Shown one piece after another: positions 27,617-36,330 of a stretch of DNA of 64,000 bases. A model generated the notes under the pieces. The model worked only from the letters and a program-made list of their open reading frames with translations. It was not told the origin of the DNA and did not search any database. Position numbers and translations under genes: made by a program. Position 1 is the stretch's first letter, and every line of letters begins with the position of its first letter. This DNA is from Pseudomonas sp. ANT_J12. Its GTDB lineage: Bacteria; Pseudomonadota; Gammaproteobacteria; Pseudomonadales; Pseudomonadaceae. The DNA lies in NCBI RefSeq assembly GCF_008370045.1, contig NZ_VOBN01000001.1, positions 620,001-684,000 on the forward strand, written 5' to 3'.

Positions 27617-28318
27617 ATGACCTACAGCGTTTCCCCCATCGGCTTCGTGCGCTCCTGCTTCAAGGAGAAATTCGCCATCCCGCGCCAACCGCAACTGGCC
27701 CCGGCCGCTCGCGGTGTGCTGGAGTTGGTGGCGCCGTTCGATCAGGGCGACGCGGTGCAAGGGCTGGAGCAGGTCAGCCACGTCTGGCTGCTGTTCCTGT
27801 TCCACCAGGCCCTGGAAGAAAAGCCACGGCTGAAAGTCCGCCCTCCTCGTCTCGGCGGTAACAAATCCATGGGTGTGTTTGCCACTCGTGCGACCCATCG
27901 GCCTAACGGCATTGGTCAGTCCGTGGTCAAACTGGACAAGGTTGAAGCCAATCGGCTGTTTATCTCCGGCATCGACTTGCTGGACGGCACGCCGATCCTC
28001 GACATCAAACCCTACGTGCCTTACGCCGATATCATCGACAGCGCCTCCAACAGCATCGCCAGCGCCGCGCCGCAGTTGATTCCCGTGCAGTGGACGGATG
28101 GAGCACTGCAACAGGCTCACGGGCATGCTCAGCGTCTTGAAGAGCCGCTGGTTGAGTTGATCGAGCAATGCCTGGCACAAGACCCACGTCCGGCGTACCA
28201 GATTCCCACGCCGGAACGGGAATATGGCGCGCAATTCTGGGATCTGGATGTGCGCTGGCATTACCCGGAGGCCGGGGTGATTCGCGTCCTCGAAGTCATC
28301 CCCATCTCTCACCCGTAG
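27617..28318 (+). CDS. trmO: tRNA (t6A37) N6-methyltransferase TrmO
   Basis: A 233-residue protein starting at ATG 27617. The N-terminal 140 residues form the TsaA-like/UPF0066 SAM-binding barrel, with the opening YSVSPIGFVRSCFKEKFAIP and the signature MGVFATRATHRPNGIGQSVV. TrmO methylates N6-threonylcarbamoyladenosine at position 37 of tRNAs reading ACN codons, using S-adenosylmethionine. The C-terminal 80 residues match the extended bacterial form (ending LDVRWHYPEAGVIRVLEV). REP elements lie on both sides and it appears monocistronic. Confidence 0.92.
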   Translation: MTYSVSPIGFVRSCFKEKFAIPRQPQLAPAARGVLELVAPFDQGDAVQGLEQVSHVWLLFLFHQALEEKPRLKVRPPRLGGNKSMGVFATRATHRPNGIGQSVVKLDKVEANRLFISGIDLLDGTPILDIKPYVPYADIIDSASNSIASAAPQLIPVQWTDGALQQAHGHAQRLEEPLVELIEQCLAQDPRPAYQIPTPEREYGAQFWDLDVRWHYPEAGVIRVLEVIPISHP

Positions 28319-28380
28319 GAGCAAAGCTTGCTCGCGATGGCGCTCTCAGGGACGCCATCGCGGGCAAGCCTTGCTCCTGC
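28314..28380. repeat. REP-type inverted repeat pair
   Basis: CCGTAGGAGCAAAGCTTGCTCGCGATGGCG faces an inverted partner with GCGGGCAAGCCTTGCTCC, immediately after trmO. Confidence 0.85.
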
Positions 28381-28397
28381 AGACTTTGCGTCCGGGC

Positions 28398-28436
28398 ATA
28401 AAAAAGCCCCCATTGCCTGACTGGCAACGGGGGCTG
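28398..28436 (-). terminator. Terminator for fpr
   Basis: On the minus strand the hairpin GCCCCCGTTGCC / GGCAATGGGGGC is followed by a run of six T. It lies downstream of fpr. Confidence 0.8.
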
Positions 28437-28492
28437 ATCGTTCCCACGCGCTGCGTGGGAATGCATCCAGTGACGCTCTGCGTCACCCGGAT
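28437..28492. repeat. Intergenic palindromic repeat (GATCGTTCCCACGC type)
   Basis: TTCCCACGCGCTGCGTGGGAA and GTGACGCTCTGCGTCAC lie next to each other between fpr and its terminator. Related to the element at 27461. Confidence 0.8.
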
Positions 28493-28498
28493 AACAGC

Positions 28499-29278
28499 TT
28501 ACTTCTCGACGAACGCCCGCTCGATCAGGTAATCACCCGGCTCACGCATCCGCGGCGAGACTTTCAGGCCGAAGCTGTTCAGCACTTCGCTGGTCTCGTC
28601 GAGCATGCTCGGGCTGCCGCACAGCATGGCGCGGTCGTCCTGCGGGTTGATCGGTGGCAGGCCGATGTCGCTGAACAGTTTGCCGCTGCGCATCAGGTCG
28701 GTCAGGCGACCTTCGTTCTCGAACGGTTCGCGGGTCACGGTCGGGTAGTAGATCAACTTGTCACGCAGGGCCTCGCCGAAGAACTCGTTCTGCGGCAGGT
28801 GCTCGGTGATGAATTCGCGGTAGGCGACTTCGTTGACGTAGCGTACGCCGTGGCACAGGATCACTTTTTCGAAACGCTCGTAGGTTTCCGGATCCTGGAT
28901 GACGCTCATGAACGGCGCCAGACCGGTACCGGTGCTGAGCAGGTACAAATGTTTGCCAGGCTTCAAGTCGTCCAGCACCAACGTGCCGGTAGGCTTCTTG
29001 CTGATGATGATCTCGTCGCCTTCCTTCAGATGCTGCAACTGGGAAGTCAGCGGGCCATCAGGTACCTTGATGCTGAAGAACTCGAGATGCTCTTCCCAGT
29101 TCGGGCTGGCAATCGAGTAAGCGCGCATAAGCGGGCGGCCATTGGGCTGTTGCAGGCCGATCATCACGAACTGACCGTTCTCGAAGCGCAGGCCCGGATC
29201 GCGGGTGCACTTGAAGCTGAACAGAGTGTCGTTCCAGTGATGAACACTGAGGACACGCTCGTGGTTCATGTTGCTCAT
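28499..29278 (-). CDS. fpr: Ferredoxin-NADP+ reductase
   Basis: The 259-residue FAD enzyme transfers electrons between NADPH and ferredoxin or flavodoxin. The FAD-binding RAYSIASPNWEEHLEFFSI is near residues 50-70, NADP-binding STGTGLAPFMSVI near 108-120, and the bacterial C-terminus ends GDYLIERAFVEK. The sequence is nearly that of P. aeruginosa Fpr. It is divergent from a LysR gene that corresponds to finR, its known activator under oxidative stress in Pseudomonas. The 142-base spacer should carry both promoters. Confidence 0.96.
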   Translation of the reverse strand: MSNMNHERVLSVHHWNDTLFSFKCTRDPGLRFENGQFVMIGLQQPNGRPLMRAYSIASPNWEEHLEFFSIKVPDGPLTSQLQHLKEGDEIIISKKPTGTLVLDDLKPGKHLYLLSTGTGLAPFMSVIQDPETYERFEKVILCHGVRYVNEVAYREFITEHLPQNEFFGEALRDKLIYYPTVTREPFENEGRLTDLMRSGKLFSDIGLPPINPQDDRAMLCGSPSMLDETSEVLNSFGLKVSPRMREPGDYLIERAFVEK

Positions 29279-29420
29279 GTACGTGGGACTCCTGGAGATT
29301 GGGTCTGCGCTGCTCTTCTAAAGAAAGAGAACCAGCCGCGCGCAATTGCATCGCATTCTAATGGCAGCCACAATATCTGTTAACTGGATTATTAAGATAA
29401 GGGTTATCGGTTATATAGAT

Positions 29421-30347
29421 ATGCGATTTACTCTACGTCAACTTCAAGTCTTCGTCGCCGTCGCACAGCAGGAAAGCGTATCCCGTGCTGCGGGCCTGCT
29501 CAACCTCTCGCAATCGGCGGCCAGCACCTCGATCACCGAGCTGGAGCGTCAGTCCAGCTGTCAGCTGTTCGACCGCGCCGGCAAACGGCTGAGCCTCAAC
29601 GCCCTCGGTAAACAGCTATTGCCCCAGGCCGTGGCGCTGCTCGACCAGTCCAAGGAAATCGAAGACCTGCTCAACGGCAAGTCCGGTTTCGGCTCCCTGG
29701 CGGTCGGCGCGACCCTGACCATCGGCAATTACCTGGCGACGCTGCTGATCGGCAGCTTCATGCAGCGCCATCCCGAAAGCCAGGTGAAGCTGCATGTACA
29801 GAACACCGCCAACATCGTGCAACAAGTCGCCCACTATGAAATTGATCTGGGTCTAATCGAAGGCGACTGCAGCCACCCGGACATCGAAGTACAAAGCTGG
29901 GTCGAGGATGAGCTGGTGGTGTTCTGCGCGCCCCAGCATCCGCTGGCCAAACGCGGCATCGCGACCATGGAAGAACTGAGCCATGAGGCCTGGATCCTGC
30001 GCGAGCAAGGCTCTGGCACACGGCTGACCTTTGACCAGGCCATGCGTCACCATCGCAGCTCGTTAAATATTCGCCTGGAGCTGGAACACACCGAAGCGAT
30101 CAAACGCGCGGTGGAATCCGGCCTGGGGATTGGCTGCATTTCGCGGCTGGCGCTGCGTGATGCTTTCCGCCGCGGCAGCCTGGTGGCGCTGGAGACACCG
30201 GACCTGGACCTGGCCCGGCAGTTCTATTTCATCTGGCACAAACAGAAATTTCAGACGCCGGCGATGCGCGAATTCCTCGACCTGTGCCGCGCCTTCACCG
30301 CCGGGGTGCAGCGCAGCGACGAGATCGTGCTGCCCACCATCGCTTAA
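29421..30347 (+). CDS. finR: LysR-type regulator FinR
   Basis: The 308-residue protein starts at ATG 29421. An N-terminal winged HTH is visible (FTLRQLQVFVAVAQQESVSR, then AAGLLNLSQSAASTSITELE), followed by the effector domain (about 90-300). FinR of P. putida and P. aeruginosa activates the divergent fpr gene in response to superoxide, and this arrangement is conserved here. A short palindrome GATAA-GGG-TTATC (29396-29408) just before the start is a possible binding site. The stop overlaps the dgkA stop, both using the palindrome TTAA. FinR identity rests on synteny plus family. Confidence 0.85.
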   Translation: MRFTLRQLQVFVAVAQQESVSRAAGLLNLSQSAASTSITELERQSSCQLFDRAGKRLSLNALGKQLLPQAVALLDQSKEIEDLLNGKSGFGSLAVGATLTIGNYLATLLIGSFMQRHPESQVKLHVQNTANIVQQVAHYEIDLGLIEGDCSHPDIEVQSWVEDELVVFCAPQHPLAKRGIATMEELSHEAWILREQGSGTRLTFDQAMRHHRSSLNIRLELEHTEAIKRAVESGLGIGCISRLALRDAFRRGSLVALETPDLDLARQFYFIWHKQKFQTPAMREFLDLCRAFTAGVQRSDEIVLPTIA

Positions 30348-30706
30348 AGCAGAATCACCGCCCACACCAGCGCAATCATGGTCAACGCTACGAACTGCGC
30401 AGCGCTGCCCATGTCCTTGGCGTTCTTGGACAGTGGGTGCAACTCAAGGGAAATGCGGTCGATGGCTGCTTCTACCGCCGAATTGAGCAACTCGACGATC
30501 AAGGCCAGCAGGCACACGGCGATCAGCAGCGCCTGCTCGACCCGGCTGACGTTCAGGAAGAACGAAATCGGAATCAGGATGACGTTGAGCAACACCAGTT
30601 GCCGAAACGCCGCTTCACCGGTAAAGGCTGCGCGCAGGCCATCCACGGAGTAGCCAGAGGCGTTGAGGATGCGTTTTAGGCCGGTCTGGCCTTTGAAAGG
30701 TGACAT
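30344..30706 (-). CDS. dgkA: Diacylglycerol kinase
   Basis: A 120-residue integral membrane enzyme that phosphorylates diacylglycerol to phosphatidic acid, recycling lipid from membrane-derived oligosaccharide synthesis. Three hydrophobic helices are visible after an N-terminal amphipathic region. The catalytic signature ELLNSAVEAAIDRIS and HPLSKNAKDMGSAAQ is intact. It is followed in the conserved Pseudomonas order by erdR (upstream here on the same strand). The gene converges with finR, sharing the stop-codon bases. Confidence 0.96.
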   Translation of the reverse strand: MSPFKGQTGLKRILNASGYSVDGLRAAFTGEAAFRQLVLLNVILIPISFFLNVSRVEQALLIAVCLLALIVELLNSAVEAAIDRISLELHPLSKNAKDMGSAAQFVALTMIALVWAVILL

Positions 30707-30781
30707 AGGGTAGGCAACTGACCAAAAGGGAGTGGGAAAGCTAGAGTAAATAAGGTCAAAAAAGCGTGAATACGTAGCGCT

Positions 30782-31432
30782 TTAATGGCTGGCAATTGAC
30801 TCAAGTTGTTGCAAGAGCAACGCCGCCTGGGTCCGGGTCCGCACATTGAGCTTGCGGAAGATCGCCGTCACATGCGCCTTGATCGTCGCTTCTGACACGC
30901 TCAACTCATAGGCGATCTGCTTATTCAGCAACCCTTCACAGACCATAGTCAGCACCCGGAACTGCTGGGGCGTCAAGCTCGCAAGCCCCTCACTGGCCGC
31001 TTTGGCTTCGGCAGACACGCTGACCGCTTCGAAGGCCTGGGGCGGCCAGAAGACGTCGCCATCGAGCACCGCACGCACGGCTTTCTGAATGACACTCAGG
31101 TCGCTCGACTTGGGAATGAAACCGCTGGCCCCGAATTCACGGGACTTGACCATGATCGAGGCTTCTTCCTGGGCCGAGACCATCACCACCGGAATCTGCG
31201 GGTACTGACCGCGCAACAACACCAGCCCGGAAAAACCGTAGGCTCCCGGCATGTTCAGGTCCAGCAGCACCAGGTCCCAGTCGGATTTTTCGTCCAGGCG
31301 GGTTTCCAGTTCGGCAATGCTCGCCACTTCCACCAGACGGACATCCGGGCCCAGGCCCAGGGTCAACGCTTGGTGTAATGCACTTCGAAAAAGAGGGTGG
31401 TCATCGGCAATCAGGATTTCGTATGTGGCCAT
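30782..31432 (-). CDS. erdR: LuxR-type response regulator ErdR
   Basis: A 216-residue two-component regulator. The receiver domain (1-120) has the acidic pocket ADDHP (10-11), the phosphorylation site D58 in VLLDLNMPG, and the conserved Lys of FIPKSSD. The C-terminal LuxR-type HTH (about 148-210) contains LTPQQFRVLTMVCEGLLNKQ and VSEATIKAHVTAIFRKL. Its place beside dgkA matches PA3603-PA3604 (ErdR), which controls ethanol and acetate metabolism genes. The cognate sensor kinase is not nearby. Confidence 0.88.
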   Translation of the reverse strand: MATYEILIADDHPLFRSALHQALTLGLGPDVRLVEVASIAELETRLDEKSDWDLVLLDLNMPGAYGFSGLVLLRGQYPQIPVVMVSAQEEASIMVKSREFGASGFIPKSSDLSVIQKAVRAVLDGDVFWPPQAFEAVSVSAEAKAASEGLASLTPQQFRVLTMVCEGLLNKQIAYELSVSEATIKAHVTAIFRKLNVRTRTQAALLLQQLESIASH

Positions 31433-31629
31433 TTTTCAAATGATCCTGTTTTTCAAGCAACTCAAGGTACAGCCACGGAGCTGGACCAACAGGGCACGTT
31501 CAACGCCAATTACGTGATCACACGGCGTTTCAAACTCTGGCCGCGCCCTAATCGGCGCCAAGCATGCCCAGCGAAGACGGGGTGGTCAAGGTGCTTGGCC
31601 GGTACAGTTCTTTGCAGTATGGGCGACAA

Positions 31630-32388
31630 TCAGCCGATGACCGGAACCGTTTTCTGCACGAAGGGCATCAGCTCGGCGTGGGCCGGTGTTGCAACGTTCA
31701 TATCCAACTGGTGCTTGGCGTCCAGGTAATGCTGGCTGAACACGTCGAAGTAAGCGTCCAGCGCCGAGGCCGCGTCGGTATCGCCCGCCAGGTTCAGGCA
31801 CAGCGCCGCCACTTCGGCGGTGCACAGGTGCTCGCTGCGGGTCGAGCGGCGCAAGCGGTAGCGGGAGAGTTTTTCGGGGAGCAGGCTGAGGATCGGCAAC
31901 CGGTCGAAATAGGGGCTTTTGCGAAAGATTTTCCGGGCTTCGGTCCAGGTCGCGTCCAGCAGAATGAACAATGGCCGCTTGCTGCTCTCAAGGTCGACGG
32001 TGTTGGTCACGCGCTCAGGCTCGACGTACTCGCCCGGAAACACCAGGTAGGGCTGCCATTGCGGGTCGGCCAGCAGGTCCAGCAGCTTTTGATCGGTTTC
32101 CGTGCGCGACCAAATGAAGGCATGGTTGTCACGCACGACGTCAGCAATCAGCCAACCGGTATTGCTCGGCTTGAACACTTCCTTGTTGGTCATGATCAGG
32201 CACACGCCGGAACGGGTCTCGACCTGCGGACGCCAGGCGCACAAGCAATGGCTCTCGATCACTCGGCAGGCACGGCAACGGGTTGCGCGCCAGCCGCGCG
32301 CCTGAATCGGCTTGATACCCTCCTCTTCGCGCTCATCGCGCAAGCGGGCCACGGCGTTTGCGGCAAAGCCTGGGAGTTGAAGGTTCAT
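31630..32388 (-). CDS. DTW-domain tRNA-uridine aminocarboxypropyltransferase
   Basis: A 252-residue protein with the family motif D-x-T-W in LLDATWTEARKIFRKSP (about residues 143-160). An N-terminal zinc cluster is also present (CRACRVIESHCLCAW). DTW proteins such as E. coli TapT/YfiP install the acp3U modification, at position 47 of tRNAs in E. coli, using S-adenosylmethionine. C-terminal HLCTAEVAALCL is another conserved segment. The gene stands alone between erdR and the PA3611-like gene, as in related genomes except that the potABCD genes found there in P. aeruginosa are absent. Confidence 0.88.
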   Translation of the reverse strand: MNLQLPGFAANAVARLRDEREEEGIKPIQARGWRATRCRACRVIESHCLCAWRPQVETRSGVCLIMTNKEVFKPSNTGWLIADVVRDNHAFIWSRTETDQKLLDLLADPQWQPYLVFPGEYVEPERVTNTVDLESSKRPLFILLDATWTEARKIFRKSPYFDRLPILSLLPEKLSRYRLRRSTRSEHLCTAEVAALCLNLAGDTDAASALDAYFDVFSQHYLDAKHQLDMNVATPAHAELMPFVQKTVPVIG

Positions 32389-32578
32389 CGCAGGCGACGC
32401 CGACAGGTAAGGAAAATCGACACAAGAAACACTCGGCAGGGTGGAAAGTGCCGGCAGTTTATCAGAGCGGCCGGCGCAAGCCTGTACCGTCCGGGCCCGC
32501 TCCCCTATAATCCGCCGCCACTGAACGCACAGTCACGTGACGGGTCGAACCAACCAGTCACTGAACCAGGAGAGTTTC

Positions 32579-33004
32579 ATGCTGCGCCTTATCGTTCCCA
32601 CCGCTGCCGTTCTATTGGCGTCGTCCTTCAGCGCTCAGGCTGCTTCCTTGAGTGAGCAGAACCTCAACAGAGAGCTGCGCAACGTCGCCGTCCAGAGCAG
32701 CGTCGGCACACCGCGGGCGATCAACGAGGACATTCTTGATCAAGGCTACACCGTCGAAGGCAATACGCTGATCAACCACTTGAGCGTACAAAGCAGCCAC
32801 GCCGACAAGATGCGCGCCGATCCGAAAGCCGTGTATTTCCAGCTGGGCGCCTCTGTCTGCAACAATCCATCGTTCCGCAAACTGATGGCCAAGGGCGCGG
32901 TCATGCGTTACGACTTCACTGAGGTGAAGACTAACCGCTCGGTCGGTTCCGCCAGTTATCAGGAATCGGATTGCCCAAAAGCAACCCCGGCCAAGAAGAA
33001 GTAA
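32579..33004 (+). CDS. PA3611-like secreted protein (quorum-sensing-regulated virulence factor family)
   Basis: The 141-residue protein starts at ATG 32579 with AGGAG four to nine bases upstream. A signal peptide is clear (LRLIVPTAAVLLASSFSAQA, cleavage after AQA). Mature residues include SSVGTPRAINEDILDQGYTV and HLSVQSSHADKMR, which I associate with PA3611 of P. aeruginosa. PA3611 is a small periplasmic protein of solved structure and unsettled function, annotated as a putative quorum-sensing-regulated virulence factor. Two Cys (in ASVCNNP and ESDCPKA) could form a disulphide. The order DTW, this gene, LOG, recX, recA supports the match. Confidence 0.8.
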   Translation: MLRLIVPTAAVLLASSFSAQAASLSEQNLNRELRNVAVQSSVGTPRAINEDILDQGYTVEGNTLINHLSVQSSHADKMRADPKAVYFQLGASVCNNPSFRKLMAKGAVMRYDFTEVKTNRSVGSASYQESDCPKATPAKKK

Positions 33005-33199
33005 TCATCGAGAATTGGCGCGCCGCTGTTCATCCTCGGCGCGCAGTTCTGCCAGCAAGGCCTGCAAATAACGGGAACGGCGCTCGCCCCCACCCAAACG
33101 TCGGCAGCACTCCTCTTCAAGACTCAAATGATTGGTCTCGGCTGACGATTTCAATAATCGATACAGTTGCGCATCGATCTCCAGAATCAATCTGGCCAT
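33005..33199 (-). CDS. Small ribbon-helix-helix-like protein
   Basis: A 64-residue protein with GGAGG nine bases before ATG 33199. The opening RLILEIDAQLYRLLKSSAET looks like a ribbon-helix-helix DNA-binding fold (a beta strand then two helices), as in CopG/Arc-type regulators, and the rest is a charged helix. Its stop abuts the stop of the PA3611-like gene. No toxin gene is adjacent, so an orphan regulator is as likely as an antitoxin. The fold call is by eye only. Confidence 0.6.
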   Translation of the reverse strand: MARLILEIDAQLYRLLKSSAETNHLSLEEECCRRLGGGERRSRYLQALLAELRAEDEQRRANSR

Positions 33200-33548
33200 G
33201 ATTTCCCGCCTCCCTGCCCACTCAAATCCCTGAACCGCATGAACTTCGCGTACTGCCTTTGACGCAAAGTTGTCGCGTCACGCCTGTAATTTAGTAAATC
33301 AGAGCCACAGCCAGCGGGCCTGCGTTCAGACGAGCGGTGAAACCACCTTGCAAATCGTCAATAAGCGGTTGCCAGGAAAGACTTAGCGGCGCAATGATCA
33401 AGGCAGCGCAATTGATCCAGAGGAACTAGATTTAGCGTATTCACATTGACTGCCAGGCCGAAAAGGAGCGGCCCGCTATGCGTTTGTTGTTGCGAAGGTT
33501 TTTTTCACTCGCTGGAAAAAACACAGCCTGAATGCAAGGAGAAGTTGA
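33200..33548 (+). other. Intergenic region upstream of the LOG gene
   Basis: No clear gene is present in about 350 bases. A possible 17-codon leader (33478-33531, MRLLLRRFFSLAGKNTA) has GGAG nine bases upstream. It is followed after 17 bases by the LOG-family start, itself preceded by AAGGAG. I see no terminator. Confidence 0.35.
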
Positions 33549-34667
33549 ATGCCTTACCAACCGAATGACCTCCTCAGCCGTCATTTTGAAGAAAGCGGCC
33601 ACGACCTCACCAGCAAGGTCGAAGAGCAACTCAACCTGGTTTCACCCAATAGCCCCAACATCCCGATTTACCGCGACATGATCCTGACCGTGCTGCGCAT
33701 GGCCCAGGAAGATCACAACCGCTGGAACGCCAAGATCACCCTGCAGGCCCTGCGCGAACTGGAGCACGCGTTCCGTGTGCTGGAGCAGTTCAAGGGGCGG
33801 CGCAAAGTCACTGTGTTCGGCTCGGCCCGTACGCCGATCGAACATCCGCTGTATGGCATGGCCCGAGAGCTCGGCGCTGCGTTGGCACGCTCGGACCTGA
33901 TGGTCATCACCGGTGCCGGCGGCGGCATCATGGCCGCCGCCCATGAAGGCGCGGGCCTGGAACATAGCCTGGGGTTCAATATCACCCTGCCCTTCGAGCA
34001 GCATGCCAACCCGACCGTCCAGGGCACCAGCAACCTGCTGTCCTTCCACTTCTTCTTTACCCGCAAGCTGTTCTTCGTCAAGGAAGCCGACGCACTGGTC
34101 TTGTGCCCGGGCGGTTTCGGTACGCTGGACGAAGCGCTGGAAGTGCTGACGTTGATCCAGACCGGCAAAAGCCCATTGGTGCCGGTGGTGTTGCTGGATA
34201 CGCCGGGCGGCACGTTCTGGCAGGGCGCGCTGGACTTCATCCACCATCAACTGGAGGAAAACCGCTACATCCTGCCCACCGACATGAAGCTGGTCAGCCT
34301 GGTCTACAGCGCCGAAGAAGCGGTGGAGGAGATCAACCAGTTCTATAGCAACTTCCACTCCAGCCGCTGGCTCAAGCATCAATTCGTGATTCGAATGCAT
34401 CATCAGCTCAGCGATGGCGCGCTTGAACACATGCAGACGGCGTTCGCCGACCTGTGCCTGAGCGACCACTTCCATCAGCATGTGTATAGCGGCGAGGAAC
34501 ACGATGAGCCGCAGTTCAGCCATCTGGCACGACTGGCCTTTACCTTCAATGCCCGTGATCATGGGCGCTTGCGGGAGTTGGTGGACTTCATCAACCTGCC
34601 GGAAAACTGGGCGCAGCCCAAACCCCAGGCGCAACAGCGCACCCGGGAACCGTCCAAGGTGACGTAA
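33549..34667 (+). CDS. LOG family (TIGR00730) Rossmann-fold protein
   Basis: A 372-residue protein whose central part (about 85-260) is a LOG/lysine-decarboxylase-like domain: VTVFGSARTP, VITGAGGGIMAAAHEGA and the signature LCPGGFGTLDEALEVL (PGGxGTxxE). Small LOG proteins are cytokinin-type ribonucleotide phosphoribohydrolases. The longer type with extra N- and C-terminal segments (as here) is less well defined and may act on other nucleotide monophosphates. The gene precedes a terminator shared with convergent recX. Confidence 0.85.
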   Translation: MPYQPNDLLSRHFEESGHDLTSKVEEQLNLVSPNSPNIPIYRDMILTVLRMAQEDHNRWNAKITLQALRELEHAFRVLEQFKGRRKVTVFGSARTPIEHPLYGMARELGAALARSDLMVITGAGGGIMAAAHEGAGLEHSLGFNITLPFEQHANPTVQGTSNLLSFHFFFTRKLFFVKEADALVLCPGGFGTLDEALEVLTLIQTGKSPLVPVVLLDTPGGTFWQGALDFIHHQLEENRYILPTDMKLVSLVYSAEEAVEEINQFYSNFHSSRWLKHQFVIRMHHQLSDGALEHMQTAFADLCLSDHFHQHVYSGEEHDEPQFSHLARLAFTFNARDHGRLRELVDFINLPENWAQPKPQAQQRTREPSKVT

Positions 34668-34683
34668 ACAACAGGCAAAAAAA

Positions 34684-34717
34684 AACGGCCCGCTATCGAA
34701 ATAGCGGGCCGTTTTTA
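34684..34717. terminator. Bidirectional terminator between the LOG gene and recX
   Basis: AACGGCCCGCTAT-CGAA-ATAGCGGGCCGTT is a perfect 13-bp stem flanked by A and T runs on both sides. Confidence 0.92.
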
Positions 34718-34718
34718 T

Positions 34719-35186
34719 TTAGTCGTCCATCCCTCGACCGCTGAACAAGCGGTTGATCATCTCCATGGAAAACCCCCGATAAGCCAGGAAGCGCCCTTGC
34801 TTGGCGCGCTCGCGCATGTCTATCGGTAGATGCCCGGCAAACTTGCGCCGCCAGGTGTCTTCCAGTTGTTCCTGCCAGTTGATACCGCTTTCGCGCAAGG
34901 CAAGCTCGATATCGGGACGTTGCAGGCCGCGCTGGCCCAGCTCTTCGCGAATGCGCAAAGGGCCATAACCGGAACGGGCACGGTAGGAAACGAAACTTTC
35001 GAGGTAACGGGATTCGGACAGCAAACCCTCTTCCGTCAACCGGTCGAGTGCTGTGTCGATCATTTCCGGGAGGGCGCCGCGCTGACGCAGTTTACGCGTC
35101 AGCTCGACCCGACCGTGCTCGCGTCGTGCGAGCAGGTCCATGGCGGTTCGCCGCACTGCGACGAGTGTATCGAGTACGGCGGTCAT
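34719..35186 (-). CDS. recX: Regulatory protein RecX
   Basis: A 155-residue all-helical protein made of three-helix repeats, for example [20 protein letters not shown] and [20 protein letters not shown]. RecX binds within the RecA filament groove and limits RecA ATPase, strand-exchange and coprotease activity. It lies eight bases downstream of recA, so it is co-transcribed and part of the SOS response that would also trigger the tailocin. Length is normal. Confidence 0.95.
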   Translation of the reverse strand: MTAVLDTLVAVRRTAMDLLARREHGRVELTRKLRQRGALPEMIDTALDRLTEEGLLSESRYLESFVSYRARSGYGPLRIREELGQRGLQRPDIELALRESGINWQEQLEDTWRRKFAGHLPIDMRERAKQGRFLAYRGFSMEMINRLFSGRGMDD

Positions 35187-35194
35187 CGGATCAA

Positions 35195-36247
35195 TCAGAT
35201 ATCAGCGTCGGCCAAGTCACCAGCCGTCTCTTTGACTGGCGATGCTTTGACGTCCGGTGCTGGAGTCAGCAGCTTGTCACGCAGCTGCTTCTCGAGCTTC
35301 GCGGCGATTTCCGGATTGTCTGCCAGGAACTTGGCCGAGTTGGCCTTGCCCTGACCGATCTTGGTGCCTTCATAGGCGTACCAGGCACCGGACTTCTCGA
35401 CGAAACCGTGCAACACACCCAGGTCGATCATCTCACCGTTGAGGTAGATGCCCTTGCCGTAAAGAATCTGGAACTCGGCCTGACGGAACGGCGAAGCGAC
35501 CTTGTTCTTCACAACCTTGACGCGGGTTTCGCTACCGACAACCTCGTCACCTTCCTTCACCGCACCAGTACGACGGATATCCAGACGAACCGAAGCGTAG
35601 AACTTCAGCGCGTTACCACCGGTGGTGGTTTCCGGGCTGCCGAACATCACGCCGATTTTCATACGGATCTGGTTGATGAAGATAACCAGGCAGTTGGCGT
35701 TCTTGATGTTACCGGTGATCTTGCGCAGCGCCTGGGACATCAGACGGGCTTGCAGGCCCACGTGCATGTCACCCATTTCACCTTCGATCTCGGCCTTCGG
35801 CACCAGAGCGGCGACCGAGTCGACGATGATCACGTCAACCGCGTTGGAACGCACCAGCATGTCGGTGATTTCCAGGGCCTGCTCGCCGGTGTCCGGCTGG
35901 GAAACCAGCAGGTCGTCGACGTTGACGCCCAGCTTGCCGGCGTACTCAGGGTCGAGGGCGTGTTCGGCGTCGACGAATGCGCAGGTGGCGCCGGCTTTTT
36001 GAGCCTGGGCGATCACCGACAGTGTCAGCGTGGTTTTACCGGAGGATTCAGGACCGTAGATTTCAACGATACGACCTTTTGGCAAGCCGCCAATGCCGAG
36101 CGCGATGTCCAGACCCAGAGAGCCAGTGGAGATAGCCGGGATCGCCTGACGGTCCTGATCGCCCATACGCATTACGGCACCCTTGCCGAATTGACGTTCG
36201 ATCTGACCCAGGGCCGCAGCCAAGGCTTTCTTCTTGTTGTCGTCCAT
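35195..36247 (-). CDS. recA: Recombinase RecA
   Basis: The 350-residue recombinase and SOS coprotease starts at ATG 36247 ([19 protein letters not shown]). Walker A is [10 protein letters not shown] (about 66-75), Walker B is [12 protein letters not shown], and DNA-binding loop L2 contains [11 protein letters not shown]. The acidic and Ala-rich tail is present. RecA filaments stimulate self-cleavage of LexA and of S24-type phage repressors, including the one at 54013-54747. A LexA box lies at 36288-36303. recX follows on the same transcript. Confidence 0.98.
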   Translation of the reverse strand: MDDNKKKALAAALGQIERQFGKGAVMRMGDQDRQAIPAISTGSLGLDIALGIGGLPKGRIVEIYGPESSGKTTLTLSVIAQAQKAGATCAFVDAEHALDPEYAGKLGVNVDDLLVSQPDTGEQALEITDMLVRSNAVDVIIVDSVAALVPKAEIEGEMGDMHVGLQARLMSQALRKITGNIKNANCLVIFINQIRMKIGVMFGSPETTTGGNALKFYASVRLDIRRTGAVKEGDEVVGSETRVKVVKNKVASPFRQAEFQILYGKGIYLNGEMIDLGVLHGFVEKSGAWYAYEGTKIGQGKANSAKFLADNPEIAAKLEKQLRDKLLTPAPDVKASPVKETAGDLADADI

Positions 36248-36287
36248 TAAAGTCCTCACGTAATCAATAAGGCCTGACGGCCAACAC

Positions 36288-36303
36288 CTGTATAAGTAGC
36301 CAG
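36288..36303 (-). promoter_or_regulatory. LexA-binding site (SOS box) of recA
   Basis: On the minus strand CTGGCTACTTATACAG fits CTG-N10-CAG, about 40 bases upstream of the recA start. Confidence 0.88.
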
Positions 36304-36330
36304 TATTATTCCACAGCGTTTCAGGATCGC

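Noticed and set aside
33005..33199. Toxin-antitoxin pair with the small ribbon-helix-helix-like gene
   Set aside because: The neighbouring gene is a convergent secreted protein, and no toxin-sized ORF lies on the same strand.
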